The notes below the pieces were generated by a model, which saw only the letters and a program-made list of their open reading frames with translations, had not been told where the DNA came from and did no database searches. Position numbers and translations under genes: made by a program. Positions 21,031 to 31,059 of a DNA stretch of 64,000 nt are shown one piece after another. The first letter of the stretch is position 1; every line of letters begins with the position of its first letter. The DNA comes from Tupaia tana (taxonomy: Eukaryota; Chordata; Mammalia; Scandentia; Tupaiidae): positions 26,148,696-26,212,695 of the forward strand of contig JAKSZU010000025.1 of NCBI GenBank assembly GCA_026018925.1, read 5' to 3'.

Positions 21031-21052
21031 GCACACACACACACACACACAC
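21031..21052. repeat. (CA)n microsatellite
   Basis: About eleven pure CA units sit within a GTGTGTGCATGCACAC context, so a short inverted GT/CA arrangement precedes the run. Confidence 0.95.
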
Positions 21053-21069
21053 CCATCCATACATTTATC

Positions 21070-21180
21070 CTCACATCCACCCCATGAGGTGGGCGCTATC
21101 GGTGCCTTCTCCACCTCATGAAAAGAGCCCGAGAACTGGCCCGAGGTCACAGTTGGTAAGACACTGAGTTGAAATTGTCA
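21070..21180 (+). repeat. MIR-like fragment
   Basis: CCCATGAGGTGGGCGCTATC and CTGGCCCGAGGTCACAGTTG then GTAAGACACTGAG follow the MIR core order (ATGAGGTAGGTACTAT, then AAGGTCACACAGCTAGTAAG). Confidence 0.6.
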
Positions 21181-21905
21181 CACAGGTGGCCTGGTGACAG
21201 CAGGTGACACGGAGTGAGAACTCAGTAAATTTATTTACCGTCATTATTGCTCCACTGGAGTGTGTTTGGAGCATATTAACTTAGCGCAATTTTACATGGT
21301 GGCTTCATTTTTATCAACTGAGACTTCTGTAGTTCTGCAAAGCACACTTCTCCATTTACTCTAAAATTGCTGTCTGTAAGAGTTTGGATTAGATCGTGCG
21401 GTGCCTTTTCTGTAAAGTAACATGAGGAAACAAATGGTGTAGGCTTTAGGTTCAAGAAAAGCAAAGAACCAAACACAAGAAAACTTATAAACATATTCAT
21501 GTCTGAGAAGTTGCTGTGTGGCTTCCTGTTGATCATACAAATTACGGAAATTGTGTATATATATTTTTTCTTCTCCCCTGAAATTTTATCTCAGAAGGAT
21601 AGTTTCATCTAGTAAGGACAGAGAAGTTGTGTGTTTTCCTTGAAGAACTGCATCTTTACTTAGTGATACACAACAGTCAAACTACCTTTTGTCTTCCCCA
21701 AATGAAAGCTTATAATTTCAGATTTATTGTATGACTAAAGTCTTAAATGATAGACTTATAGGCAAATCTTCCCCTGGTTTGGTCATTTAAAGTAAACTTT
21801 TAAGTTTTACTAATGGGCATATGGATAAGGAAACTCAGAAAATGTTTTGTGATAGCATTATTCAAGAGGTAAAGAACTTAAATGTTAAAAATACATTAGC
21901 AAAGA
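21181..21905. other. AT-rich unassigned sequence
   Basis: No repeat terminus or gene recognised. Confidence 0.5.
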
Positions 21906-21906
21906 G

Positions 21907-22155
21907 GGGCCAGCAGGTGGTATGGTGGGGAAGGCACTGGACTCCCACCTGGTTGACCATGGATCCAGTCTCTGTTCTGGTGGCTCGAAAATCACACTGG
22001 GCACGTGTGTGTGCATTTCCAAAATCCTGAGAATGGGTGGGAGGAGAATGGAAGAGAAGGAATTGTATCATGTCTGTCCCACTCGTGGGGAGATTTCCCA
22101 CTTCCTCTCTTTGTTTCTCTGGAGAGTGCATGCATCTTATGGCAAAGGCCTAAAT
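21907..22155 (+). mobile_element. SINE-A long, older GTGG-head subfamily
   Basis: It begins GGGGCCAGCAGGTGGTATGG. B-box decayed (GATCCAGTCTC). GGAGGAGAATGGAAGAGAAG and the GATTTCCCACTTCCTC tract are kept. It ends CATCTTATGGCAAAGGCC next to an AT-rich tail. Confidence 0.9.
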
Positions 22156-22171
22156 ATATATATTTTATTTA

Positions 22172-22200
22172 TACACACACACACACACACACACATACAC
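22172..22200. repeat. (CA)n microsatellite at a SINE tail
   Basis: About twelve CA units plus ACATAC variants arise next to the A-rich tail of the preceding SINE, a common birthplace of microsatellites. Confidence 0.95.
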
Positions 22201-22732
22201 ATACAGAGAAACTTTTGTTTGTAATGGGCTCACAAAGACACCAGAATGTCCTGTATATTATAATGCATCACTCATTTGCTGGTGGCAGAGTTCATAGCAC
22301 GGACTTTGACAGGTAAAGTTGTGAATCTCTGTGTGTGTGTAAATAGGACCACAGGCGACAGGTATTCACTCCTGCTCAGTAGTGTGAGGGTGCACCTGAC
22401 CCTCGATATGTCCTCTTGTACAAATAGTGCAGCGTATTCATTAAGTCATGCTCCGTCTCATAAAAATTGCCCACTTGGAATTCTTTTTTAAAAATAGTAT
22501 GCTTCATAGTGTACGAGGGTACTGTAGTGATGATGGATTATTAGCTACCGCCAGTGAACAGAATGGCTCTTATTCCAAGTGTGTCTGAAAGTACACTGTA
22601 CCTGTCCCCACCTTACCGAGCATCAGATGGAACCCTGCATGCATGAGCGGCTGGGATCTAGGGCGGGTTTTTATTTGGTCTAAAATGTGCCTTTTATTTT
22701 ATACTTAGAGTTGATAGAGTTCGTGAGCATGG
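22201..22732. other. Unassigned sequence
   Basis: No feature recognised. Confidence 0.5.
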
Positions 22733-22734
22733 GG

Positions 22735-22995
22735 GCAGCCTGTGGTTGGGGCTGCTGGGTCCAACATGTGCACACGGGTGCTGGACCTGGCTGCTTAGGA
22801 GACATGATGGGCATGTGTGCCCCAAATCCCAAAGGCGGGAAGAAAGAAGAGAAGGAATCCAGACCCCCCATGAAGGGGTAATAACTCCCTCTCATACCTC
22901 CCCCCCCCCCCCCATGGAGGCTGTCTCGTTCACTCTCTTTTTCTCTCTCTCTTTATCTTTCTTTCCAGTGAGTACACACACCTCTGGCAAAATTT
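22735..22995 (+). mobile_element. Degenerate SINE-A long
   Basis: A weak head (GGGCTGCTGGGTCCAACATG), then GGTGCTGGACCTGGCTGCTT, GGGCATGTGTGCCCCAAATC and AGAAGAGAAGGAATCCAGAC in family order, a pure run of about 14 Cs at 22900-22913 where the palindrome lies, a CT-rich tract and CAGTGAGTACACACACC before the tail. Confidence 0.65.
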
Positions 22996-23020
22996 ATGTA
23001 TGTATGTATGTATGTATGTG
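22996..23020. repeat. (ATGT)6 microsatellite at a SINE tail
   Basis: Six tetranucleotide units directly follow the CTGGCAAAATTT end of the degenerate SINE. Confidence 0.95.
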
Positions 23021-23292
23021 CATGAGGATGGACACAGGATGCCCTGAACACAGCCGGCTAGCCCAGCTGTAGATATAAGAGATTCCTTACAAGTCTGCTG
23101 CATGTTGTCCATCACTGTCATAAACTCCTGCAGTTACAGAAGAGACAAGGCTGTGGCTGTGGGGGTCACTGATAGACTAACCTTCCTTCTCACATCAGGA
23201 GACTTCATGAACTTCTGTAGGAAAAACTGTCTAGACAGACACTTGCATGGGAGAAGGAAATTCGAACAGTTTTCTTCAAAGTAAAATAATGA

Positions 23293-23564
23293 GGGACCAG
23301 CAGTTAGCGTCATGGCTATGTCGCTGGACTCCCACGTTGTCGACTGCGGTTTGAGTCCCGGACCCGGTGACTTAAAACTCACGCTGGGCGCGTGTGCATG
23401 CGTGCCCAAGATCCTGAGAGGAGAATGGAGGAGAAGGGATTGTGGCGTGGCCATCCCCCCGGGGGGTGATTTCTCGCTTTCTGTCTCTCTGTCTCTCTCT
23501 GTCTGTCTGGTGAGCGTACGCGCCCTATAGCAAAAACCTCTCAAAAAAAAAAAAAAAAAAGAAA
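23293..23564 (+). mobile_element. SINE-A long, young copy with a perfect 15-bp TSD
   Basis: AAAGTAAAATAATGA occurs at 23278-23292 and again at 23565-23579 without mismatch. The head is GGGACCAGCAGTTAGCGTCA. The B-box is GGTTTGAGTCC. The C6-G6 palindrome is kept at 23455-23467. The tail is about 18 As. A clear and recent L1-mediated insertion. Confidence 0.98.
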
Positions 23565-23714
23565 AAAGTAAAATAATGACTAATTCCAAGAGCAGGGAAA
23601 TTATATCGAAGCAAAAATCACAGGGGGGAAAAAAACAAAGAAAGAAAAAAGAAAAGGCTGATATATTTGATTACATCTTTAATTTAAGACACTTAAAAGT
23701 GTCTTCATGTTTTA

Positions 23715-24537
23715 AAAAAATTAACCACAATGAGATACTACCTAACCCCAGTCAGAATGGCAGAGATTTAAAATACAAAAAATGTTAAGTGCTGGCAGAG
23801 ACGTGGTGAAGGGGAAACTCCCCTATATTGTTGGTGGGAATGTAAATTGGTCCAGCCACTGTGGAGAACAATGTGGAGATTCCTCAAAGATCTACAAATA
23901 GAACTACTATATGATCCAGCAATCCCACTCCTGGGCATCTACCCAAAGGGCAGGAGAATGTTTAGTCAGAAAAGGGCTTGCACATCTCTGTTTATTGTGG
24001 AATTATTCACAATTGCTAAGATATGAAACCAACCCAAAATGTCCATGAACAGATGAATGGATTGAAAAATGTGGCACATATACAGTATGGAATACTCTTC
24101 AGCCACAAAAAAACAAGGCCTTGGCATTGAATAGAAAGTGGACTGATATGGAAGATTTATTGCTGAGTGAAGCAAGTCAGGCTATAAAAGAGAGACATTG
24201 GATGTCTCCACGTAATGTGTACTGACCGTCCACAGTCTGTGGTGGAGCCTGACGGATTAGAGGCATAAAAGCAGTGAGAATGGTTATGGGCACAAGAGAC
24301 AGTATAGAAAGAGGGTGGGAGAGGGGGAGAGTGTAGAGAGGGAAATTAGGGAGAAAAATAGAGAAGAAATATACTTGTGGGATACAGAAATGGATGATTA
24401 TCTGTTGATGATAATGTGTACCATATCTTCACCTGGACTGTGTATTTCATGTTGGGGAAGTTCACTTTACAAGCTAAATGATATATAGTGATGGAATCTA
24501 TGAAACAAATTAAAATAAAAACCCCCACAAATGAAAT
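23715..24537 (+). mobile_element. LINE-1, 3' end (ORF2 C-terminus and 3' UTR), 5' truncated
   Basis: The sequence AACCACAATGAGATACTACC through GGAATGTAAATTGGTCCAGC, CACTCCTGGGCATCTACCCA (the L1 ORF2 'PLLGIYP' region) and GAATACTCTTCAGCCACAAAA (in part) is the canonical C-terminal end of L1 ORF2. An A-rich 3' UTR follows with a TTAAAATAAAAACC end. The reading frame is disrupted, so it makes no full ORF2. It is 5' truncated, as most L1 copies are. Confidence 0.95.
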
Positions 24538-24683
24538 GATACATGATAAGGGTAATATTTGGCACATAGGTATTAATTTTCTTTTTAAAATTATGATGCA
24601 AACATTAAAATAGAAAACCTGGCAAAGGAGTGTAGACATTTTAAACACAAGGACATAGAATGGCCAGTAGATATATGAAAATA
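24538..24683. other. AT-rich spacer
   Basis: Nothing recognised. Confidence 0.5.
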
Positions 24684-24694
24684 GATGTTCATTA

Positions 24695-24962
24695 TTTATT
24701 TATTTTTAGAGGATTTTGCCTTAGGTGTGTGTGTTCACCAGAAAGAAAGAAGGACAGACAGACACAGTGAAAAGGAAAGGTGAGAAATCACCCCCTAAGG
24801 GGGGTGGCCAGACTGCAATAACTTCTCTGTTCTCCTCCCATGTCTTGGGCACACACGCACATATACTCAGTGTGGTTTTCAAGCCACTGTGTCCGGGACT
24901 CGAACCGTGGTCGACTTTGTGGAAGTCTAGCCATGTAACCTTTCCACCAACTGCTGGTTTTC
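24695..24962 (-). mobile_element. SINE-A long, reverse
   Basis: The copy runs from TTTTTAGAGGATTTTGCCTT to CACCAACTGCTGGTTTTC. The B-box region in reverse is GGGACTCGAACCGTGG. Flanks GATGTTCATTA (24684-24694) and GTGTTCATTA (24966-24975) are a probable duplication. Confidence 0.92.
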
Positions 24963-24975
24963 TAAGTGTTCATTA

Positions 24976-25580
24976 ATAAATATAAATAATAACAGCATCT
25001 ATTTGCCTTCATAATATTATTGGGCCAGTTTAAAAACTACATAAGGGAAGGGCTGATGAGAGCGTGGAGCAAGTGGCACTTTTAGAAGGGGCGAGCTGGT
25101 ACAGATACAGGAGGGGAACGTGGCTGTGTCTGTCACAGCCTTTCCATTCGATCTACATTTCTAGTAATTTTTATAGAAAAATTAGAGTTGAGTCCAAAGT
25201 TTTACACCAGAATATTGCTATACAAAAAAAAAAGTAAAAAATAAATTGGCATGTCATTTGAGTGAATGTACTGTAGGTACTGAAAGAGTATTAAATGACA
25301 TGTGACGATATGTTTAGGTGAACGAGCAGCAGGCCATGACAGGTGGTATGTTTTGGGGGCTATAGATCAGGGGTTATCTCTGGGAGGTAGGAATGCAGCA
25401 ATCCTCAATTATGTTTTTCTATATCTTAATAGCTATAGATGCATATTATCATGATATTAGTAGTCACTTAATAATTTCAAACATGCATCATGTTAAAAAA
25501 TGAAATCTAGGAGCATAAAATAATCCCAGCAAAAGAGTGGGGTGTGCGGCTCTCTCCTCTGTACACGTCCATCTCGGTGC
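24976..25580. other. Unassigned sequence
   Basis: No repeat or gene recognised. An A10-run is at about 25226. Confidence 0.5.
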
Positions 25581-25599
25581 TGACCAGCAGGTGGCAGTA
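25581..25599 (+). promoter_or_regulatory. CTCF-type motif, perfect consensus match
   Basis: TGACCAGCAGGTGGCAGTA fits all 19 positions of YDRCCASYAGRKGGCRSYV. The core also resembles a SINE-A head. However, the downstream bases (GTGAACAGGCAGTGTTTCAG) do not continue as A-box or B-box sequence, so it does not look like a SINE copy. Orientation is opposite to the site at 16852. Confidence 0.6.
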
Positions 25600-25700
25600 G
25601 TGAACAGGCAGTGTTTCAGGAACCGCTTCATTTCCCAGGTAGGCAGAGCCATCTCACAACACCCGCTGATGCTGTGTTTTAAGATCACTGTGTGCTTACA

Positions 25701-25973
25701 TTTCTTTTCTTTTCTTTTTTCTTTTTCCGGGAGAGATTTTTGCTATAGGGCGCGTGTGCTCTCCAGAGAGACAGAGAAACAGAAAGTGAGAAATCACCCC
25801 CTGGTGGGGGGATGGCCATGCCGCAGTCCTTTCTCCTCCATTCTCCTCTTGGGACTTTGGGTACACATGCACACATGCCTGGCGTGAGTTTTAAGTGTCC
25901 AGGTCCAGGACTTGAACCACGGTCAACTACGTGGGAGTTCAGTGACCTAACCATTATGCCCTCTGCTGGTCCC
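25701..25973 (-). mobile_element. SINE-A long, reverse, carrying a CTCF core
   Basis: A TTTCTTTTC tail leads to GAGATTTTTGCTATAGGGCG, body, and GGACTTGAACCACGG (B-box reverse). It ends TATGCCCTCTGCTGGTCCC. The head on the minus strand contains CCAGCAGAGGGCA (25957-25969), a perfect CCASYAGRKGGCR match. Confidence 0.93.
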
Positions 25974-26805
25974 TAACTTTACTTTCAAATATTAATGTAC
26001 TCAGAGATGGAAGGAGTAAAGAGGAAGGAATTTCTGCTACTGTTCAGGGAGAAATCAGAATTAGCATTTACAGGCTTATTTTATTGTTAGTCGTCAATAC
26101 AGCATTGATTATTTTTGTATTAAAAATGCCTACCAAATTCAACATCTTACGCCTGAAAAGCTCTCTACAATGCCCCATAGTCAGTGCATGCATACACGCA
26201 CACTTTGGTGTGTAATTATTATTATTTTCCAATCCTCCTACCACAGCCGATGTATGTACTGGATGAGGGTGCTGAAGGGTCTACTCGCAGGCCCAAAGCT
26301 AGTGTTGGTAGGAAAACAGAGGTTGCCAGCCACGTCTCCCCCTTCCCATGAGAGCAGATTCCTGGAAGTTTTAGGTTCTGCGATGACTGCTTCTGAAGTT
26401 AGAAGAATGGCTTCTCTTCTTCCTTTGAGGGATTTCATTGAATTTCTTTCAACTGATATTTTATCCTCTTTTGCTCATTTTTAATTTCTTTGACCAAAAC
26501 CGAGAGCTCTGTAAATATGGAAATACATAAACGTGTGATGAATTTGGCTGCTTTAGCATTTATGAGTTGAAGCTTGCTGTCATTAAACTCATTAAACCGT
26601 GAGTGTATTTCAAGTCAAGTTCTGAGTCAAATTCCGTGCTGATTAGACACCCACTGACGGTATTTCCTGCAAGCAGAGGAAAACCAAAAGTAGACAATGG
26701 TCCCTATGTTTCCGGATAGATCATTCCTTTTATAAATGTGCTTTTATTACAGACTACTTAGAAGGTTTTTGAATAACTGTGTTTTGAAATAATCCATAAA
26801 CTAAG
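25974..26805. other. Unassigned sequence
   Basis: Mixed composition. No repeat termini or coding pattern recognised. Confidence 0.5.
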
Positions 26806-27289
26806 GCCAAAGGGTTGGTTAGACGCGGCTGCAGAACCCTCAGCACTGCAGCATTGGAGATGCTGTCACTGCGGGGCTGGCTGTGCACATCCTCGCACCT
26901 GAGCTGCCTCTACGTGCTGGCCCGTCTCCACGCTCCGTCCTGGCACCCCAGCCCTCCCTGCAATCTCCACCCAGCCAAAGAGGTGCCTTTTAAGTTAAGT
27001 CAGCCCTGCCACACCCCTGCTCCCGACCCTGACTTCGCGTTATTCTTGGAAGAGAACTCGGGTGTTCTCACCAGGGCGAGCCAGGCCCTGCTCGGTCGGG
27101 ACAGGCTCTGTCTCAGCTCCCAGAGTCCCCCTTAGTGCTCACCGGCTCACTGGACTGCGGTCATGCTGGTCTCCTGCCCTCCGTAAAGCGCACTCCTCAG
27201 GGCCTCGATGCACGCGGTCTTCGCCCTGGCCATCTCCCTTGCCTCTCCTCGGTGTCACCCTGTAGAGAGCGGATCCCCCACTTCCTGGC
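26806..27289. other. GC-rich unassigned block
   Basis: Frames of 106 and 109 codons overlap here without recognisable domains. Composition is Cys/Ser/Pro-rich, as expected of random GC-rich sequence. It may be part of an old L2, because an L2-like end follows. Confidence 0.35.
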
Positions 27290-27435
27290 TTCGCTTTGCT
27301 TCATCGCAATGACCACTACTTGGTGCTTGACCCAGAAGAGTTGTTCACTGTGCATGGTCTGCCTCTCCCCCTGGAATTCGGGTGAGGTCTGTCTTTGGAT
27401 CACTGCTGTCTCAGTACCTGGCATAAGGCCCTGTA
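27290..27435 (+). repeat. L2-like 3' end
   Basis: ATGACCACTACTTGGTGCTT, GGTCTGCCTCTCCCCCTGGA and CTGTCTCAGTACCTGGCATA follow L2 3' UTR order (CTGCCTCCCCC..., then CCAGTGCCTGGCACA). Confidence 0.5.
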
Positions 27436-27479
27436 GGTGTAGACATTCACATTTGTATTTTTAAGAATTACTTATTTTA

Positions 27480-27728
27480 GAACCAGTAGGTGGTGTTGTG
27501 GTTAAGGTGCCAGCATCCCACGTAGTTGGCCGTGGTTCAATTCCTAGACCCAGGGGCTTGAAACTCACAATGGGTGCACGTGTGTGCCCAAAATCCCAGG
27601 AGGAGAGTGGGGGAGAAGGGGTTGTGGTGTGGCCATTCCCCATGGGGGAGGTGTGGTTTGTCACTTTCTGTCTCTTTGTCTCTCAGGCAAGTGCATGGGC
27701 CCTATAACAAAAATCTCTCTCAAAAAAG
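27480..27728 (+). mobile_element. SINE-A long, older GTGG-head subfamily
   Basis: AACCAGTAGGTGGTGTTGTG is the head and GGTTCAATTCC the B-box. The body has GGAGAAGGGGTTGTGGTGTG and GCCATTCCCCATGGGGGAGG (palindrome). It ends GGGCCCTATAACAAAAATCT with a short A-tail. Confidence 0.93.
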
Positions 27729-27729
27729 G

Positions 27730-27862
27730 TTTGTTTTTTATTAGTAGTAGTATTTTAAATTTGACAAGAGATAGAGAGAAAGGGAAACTGAGAAAGTAAG
27801 CTGCCAGGTCTGGGACTCCAACCATGGTCAACCATGTGGGAGTCCAGCTGCCCTCCTGTGAG
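27730..27862 (-). mobile_element. SINE-A short, reverse, partial
   Basis: TTTTAAATTTGACAAGAGAT, a short GA-tract, GAGAAAGTAAGCTGCCAGGT and GGGACTCCAACCATGGTC, then GTGGGAGTCCAGCTGCC where the head breaks off. It lies directly against the tail of the SINE-A long copy upstream. Confidence 0.75.
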
Positions 27863-28046
27863 ACGGTGTCAGGGGAGCCCTGAGCATCGCGGGGCTAAGA
27901 ATCTGGAGGGTGTCGAGCTCAGTGTTTTGGTTATTTTTGTTGCTCTGGAAGGCTCAGACGGCCTGGAATAAGCCTTGCCTACCCCGGTGACCATTTCTCT
28001 CGTGTGCTGGGAAACATGCTTTGTGCCTCCAGCTGCCCCGAGTGGG
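27863..28046. other. GC-rich spacer
   Basis: Nothing recognised. Confidence 0.5.
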
Positions 28047-28127
28047 ATTAGTTATTAGTTATAGTTATATGTTATTAGTTATTAGTTATTAGTTATTAGT
28101 TATATGTTATTAGTTATTAGTTATATG
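28047..28127. repeat. ATTAGTT heptamer array with TATATG punctuation
   Basis: About ten copies of ATTAGTT occur, broken twice by ATATGTT and ended by ATATGCC. A larger repeated block is thereby visible within the array. Confidence 0.9.
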
Positions 28128-28450
28128 CCGAGGTGGCCCACCCTCCGCGCTGTGGTCATTCCTAACACGCGTGGCCCGTAGCGAGTCCCGCCCGAGGAGC
28201 CAGCGGGGAAACGGCAGCCGGGCCCGCTGCTGTGACACAGCGCGGCCACACGGTGTCGCTGCTGCAGGGGCGCGTCTGCAGACCAGCAGCCGCGGGTTCA
28301 CTGGCGTTTTCCAGGCCAGCTTCCTGCAGCCGCACCTGGCGCCGGCGCCCCAGGACTCGCGCCGTCCCTGTCCTGCAGGGGTGTCTGCAGCCTTTGCCCT
28401 CCGCAGATGACGCCCACAGTGCTCAGGGGGCTGCGGGGCGCAGGAGGGAG
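28128..28450. promoter_or_regulatory. Short CpG-dense block (candidate CpG island)
   Basis: By eye there are roughly 30 CpGs in about 250 bp (28128-28375), with wording such as CACGCGTGGCCCGTAGCGAG and GGCGCCGGCGCCCCAGG. No SINE accounts for it. Open frames cross it on both strands (to 81 codons) without known domains. It could be a promoter or exon-1 island, or an old GC-rich repeat. I see no TATA box or clear Sp1 cluster. Confidence 0.45.
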
Positions 28451-28726
28451 CCCTCCCGACTGTGCAGCCCCCTGTGAGCTGTCTAGCAAGTCCCTCGCTC
28501 AGGAATTACCCACTCTCTCCTGCTTCCAAGGGGGATGAATCTGCTTTTGCTGAACAGCACTGGCATGCTCACAAGGAGTCACACAGCTCGCACACATGCA
28601 GCAATGCACACTCACAGACATTATTGTCTCCTTCTCCCCAGGCAGTGAGATCTCTGCATCATCATTAAGACCTCTTAAGTGACTGTATACAACAAAACCA
28701 GATAACGTTAACCACCGCCTTTCTCT
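28451..28726. other. Unassigned sequence
   Basis: Nothing recognised. Confidence 0.5.
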
Positions 28727-28992
28727 TCCTCTTCTTCTAATTCTTTTTACTCGCTAGAGGGTAAATGTGCTTGCTGGAGAGAGACAGAGACAGAGAGAGA
28801 GAGAGAGAAAGGAAATGAGGAAGTACCCCCATCTGTGGGGGTGGTCACACCGTAACCCCTTCTCCATCTCTCCTGTAGGGGTTTATGAACACACGTGCCC
28901 AGTGTGTTTTCCAGACTGAGGGTCCAGGACTCCAAGCATGCAGTTGGCCCTGTGGGATTCAGGTCCCTTAATCACACCACTGGCTGGCCCTC
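28727..28992 (-). mobile_element. SINE-A long, old, reverse
   Basis: CTTTTTACTCGCTAGAGGGT, a (GA)n tract, GAAGTACCCCCATCTGTGGG (eroded palindrome), and a head ending TCACACCACTGGCTGGCCC. Confidence 0.85.
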
Positions 28993-29009
28993 CTTAAAAA
29001 ATGTCTGTA

Positions 29010-29269
29010 GGGAACCAGCAGTTAGCGTAATGGCTATGTCGCTGGACTCCCACGTAGTTGACCGCGGTTCACGTCCCGGACCCGGTGGCTTAAAACTCAT
29101 GCCGGGCGCGTGTGCGTGCGTGCCCAAGATCCCGAGAGGAGAATGGAGGAGAAGGGATTGCAGCGTGACCATCCCCCCTGGGGGGGGTGTGATTTCTCGC
29201 TTTCTGTCTCTATGTCTCTCTCTGTCTGTCTGGCGAGCGCACGCGCCCTATAACAAAAAAAAAAAAAAG
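29010..29269 (+). mobile_element. SINE-A long, young copy with a 12-bp TSD
   Basis: AAAATGTCTGTA at 28998-29009 is repeated exactly at 29270-29281. Head GGGAACCAGCAGTTAGCGTA, B-box GGTTCACGTCC, palindrome C6-T-G7 near 29173-29187, and end GCGCACGCGCCCTATAACAA plus an A-tail. It inserted into the gap between an old SINE-A and a SINE-B. Confidence 0.98.
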
Positions 29270-29284
29270 AAAATGTCTGTAAGG

Positions 29285-29495
29285 TTTATGTATTTCTTCC
29301 GTGAGTGAAGGAGACAGACAGACAGACCCCTAACTGCATCCAGCTGCCCCAGTCCACTCTTGGCCTCCAGCCAGCCCAAGACGGGGTGCTTCCTGGCATC
29401 CCGAGGAAGGTTCTGGATTTGAACCAGGGACCTGCCTCTCTGGGACTGCCTGGCAGAGCATCACATTTCACTGCAGCACCGCTGTCTGCGGGTAT
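29285..29495 (-). mobile_element. SINE-B, reverse
   Basis: TTTATGTATTTCTTCCGTGA is the reversed tail, GACAGACAGACAGACCCCTA the tract, and CTGGATTTGAACCAGGGACC with CAGAGCATCACATTTCACTG the head region. Confidence 0.75.
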
Positions 29496-29905
29496 GACTT
29501 GAACTGCTGGGGCGAAATCTCTTCTTCCCCAGACTCGTGCAATTGCCCGTGTGCCTGGCGTTTCCTTTCCAGCTCGGCTGTGGTGGTAGAAGAGGCCGAG
29601 GCTAGTCCCCACCCCTGACAAGGGCAGAGTACTGCAGACAAGCCGAAGAGGACAGGGTGGCAGCCGGTCTTCTGTCTGAGCCTTCAGGGTGATGGGAGGG
29701 AGAGGTTCTTAGCCTCCCAGGTAGCCCAGTCCCTTCAGGGCTGTGGGCAGGAGCCTTGGTATTACAGAGCTGAGTGCCCTCGGCCACTGCCTTCTGGGAG
29801 CAGGGATGTTCGTGGCAGTGGGTTACGTATTCAGGGTTCTCATCCCAACCGTCGTAATGAATCATACCATGTGGGTACAGCATGCCACACTGTGTTTCCT
29901 TTTTT
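29496..29905. other. GC-rich unassigned sequence
   Basis: Nothing recognised. Confidence 0.5.
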
Positions 29906-29964
29906 AAAATATTTATTTTATTTTAGTTATTCATTCATTTACTTTTTAAAAAAAATTTGAGACA

Positions 29965-30032
<68 letters not shown>

Positions 30033-30124
30033 AAGCAAGCAAGCTACCAGGTTTGGAACTCAAACCATGGTTGGCCATGTGGGAGTGTCCAATGCCTTAA
30101 CCACCACACCACCTGCTGGTCCCC
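29906..30124 (-). mobile_element. SINE-A short, reverse, with an expanded (CA)n(GA)n tract
   Basis: The tail-side AT-rich stretch leads to (CA)n at 29962-29981 and (GA)n at 29982-30027, grown from the element's CT-rich tract. AGCAAGCAAGCTACCAGGTT, GGAACTCAAACCATGG and CACCACACCACCTGCTGGTC complete the head in reverse. Confidence 0.92.
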
Positions 30125-30869
30125 AACACACTTCGTTTCACGTTTATATAAATAACTTGGTGAAAACAAATGCCCTAGAGCCCTGACACAGCCCACGCTC
30201 GCTCTCCCTCCACTTTCTCTGCAAATCCACCAGCTCATTTATGAACTCTCTCATTGGGCCTTTCCTCTGAGCTGCAAACGTCACATGGTGATTGGTGTGC
30301 TCGGTACTGCCACCGTTAGTGTCTTTTCATTCCCCTGAACGTCAGAGCGTGTCTCCTGGCTGATGGGATGGCCACACACCTAGAACTGCCAGTCCGCACC
30401 TCCCTACTCTCCACACAGCGGTCTGAAATAATGTACCTGTGATCTTCAGCCATTATGGAAATGCCTTCTTATTATACATGTATGATTTCCACTCCTGTGG
30501 GTCTGTGCAGCTTCTATAATAAACGGAATCTCTTCTTCCTGTTCCCCCTCTATTACCCCAGCTTTACCTACAGAATCACACTGTTCATTACTGAAATGCA
30601 TAATCATATTCAGGCCAAATGATCTAATTGCATAAATTTTCTTCTGATCCGCAGTTCCTGGCACTTGAGCCATTTCCTAGCAAACCTATTATAACTCACA
30701 GGCTGCTTCCAAATTCTGTGTTGGCTCAGGGTTCTTTTTTCAAACAGAAAACAAACTCAAGAATTTTTACAGTTTGAGATGAATCAGTGGTTGTTTTCCT
30801 TCCTTTGCCACCTTCATGTTTTATACCAAGACTGAGATGAAAAATTGATCATCTCCTAGGGGAGAAGCA
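30125..30869. other. Unassigned sequence
   Basis: Nothing recognised. Confidence 0.5.
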
Positions 30870-31012
30870 CTCTACGTATGTGATTTAATCCTCGGAGTAA
30901 CTGTGGCCGTTCAGGTTTTATCATGTCCTTCGCTGAGAAAACTGAGACTCAGAGAAGAAGACGACTCTGCAGGAGAGGAGTTAGCTCGAGGGTAGACTTG
31001 ACCCTTTCTGTA
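30870..31012 (+). repeat. MIR fragment
   Basis: TCTACGTATGTGATTTAATC, CTCGGAGTAACTGTGG, and GAAAACTGAGACTCAGAGAA follow the MIR core order well. Confidence 0.7.
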
Positions 31013-31059
31013 CCTGCCACTGCCAACTCATGCCCGGGTCCCTGAAGACACTCGTGAAT

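Noticed and set aside
23312-23530. A recurring peptide pattern (MAMSLDSHVVDRG..., SPGPGG, KIPRGEWRRRDCG) in many open frames across the window, as if a dispersed gene family
   Set aside because: Every instance is SINE-A long translated in one frame (for example 23312-23530, 28895-29308, 50974-51213, 46765-46983). The repeat explains the similarity; there is no protein family.
25581-25599. Reading the 25581 motif as just another SINE-A head
   Set aside because: After the core the sequence lacks the TAGTGGTTAAGG and B-box text found in every SINE-A copy. Considered but not favoured.
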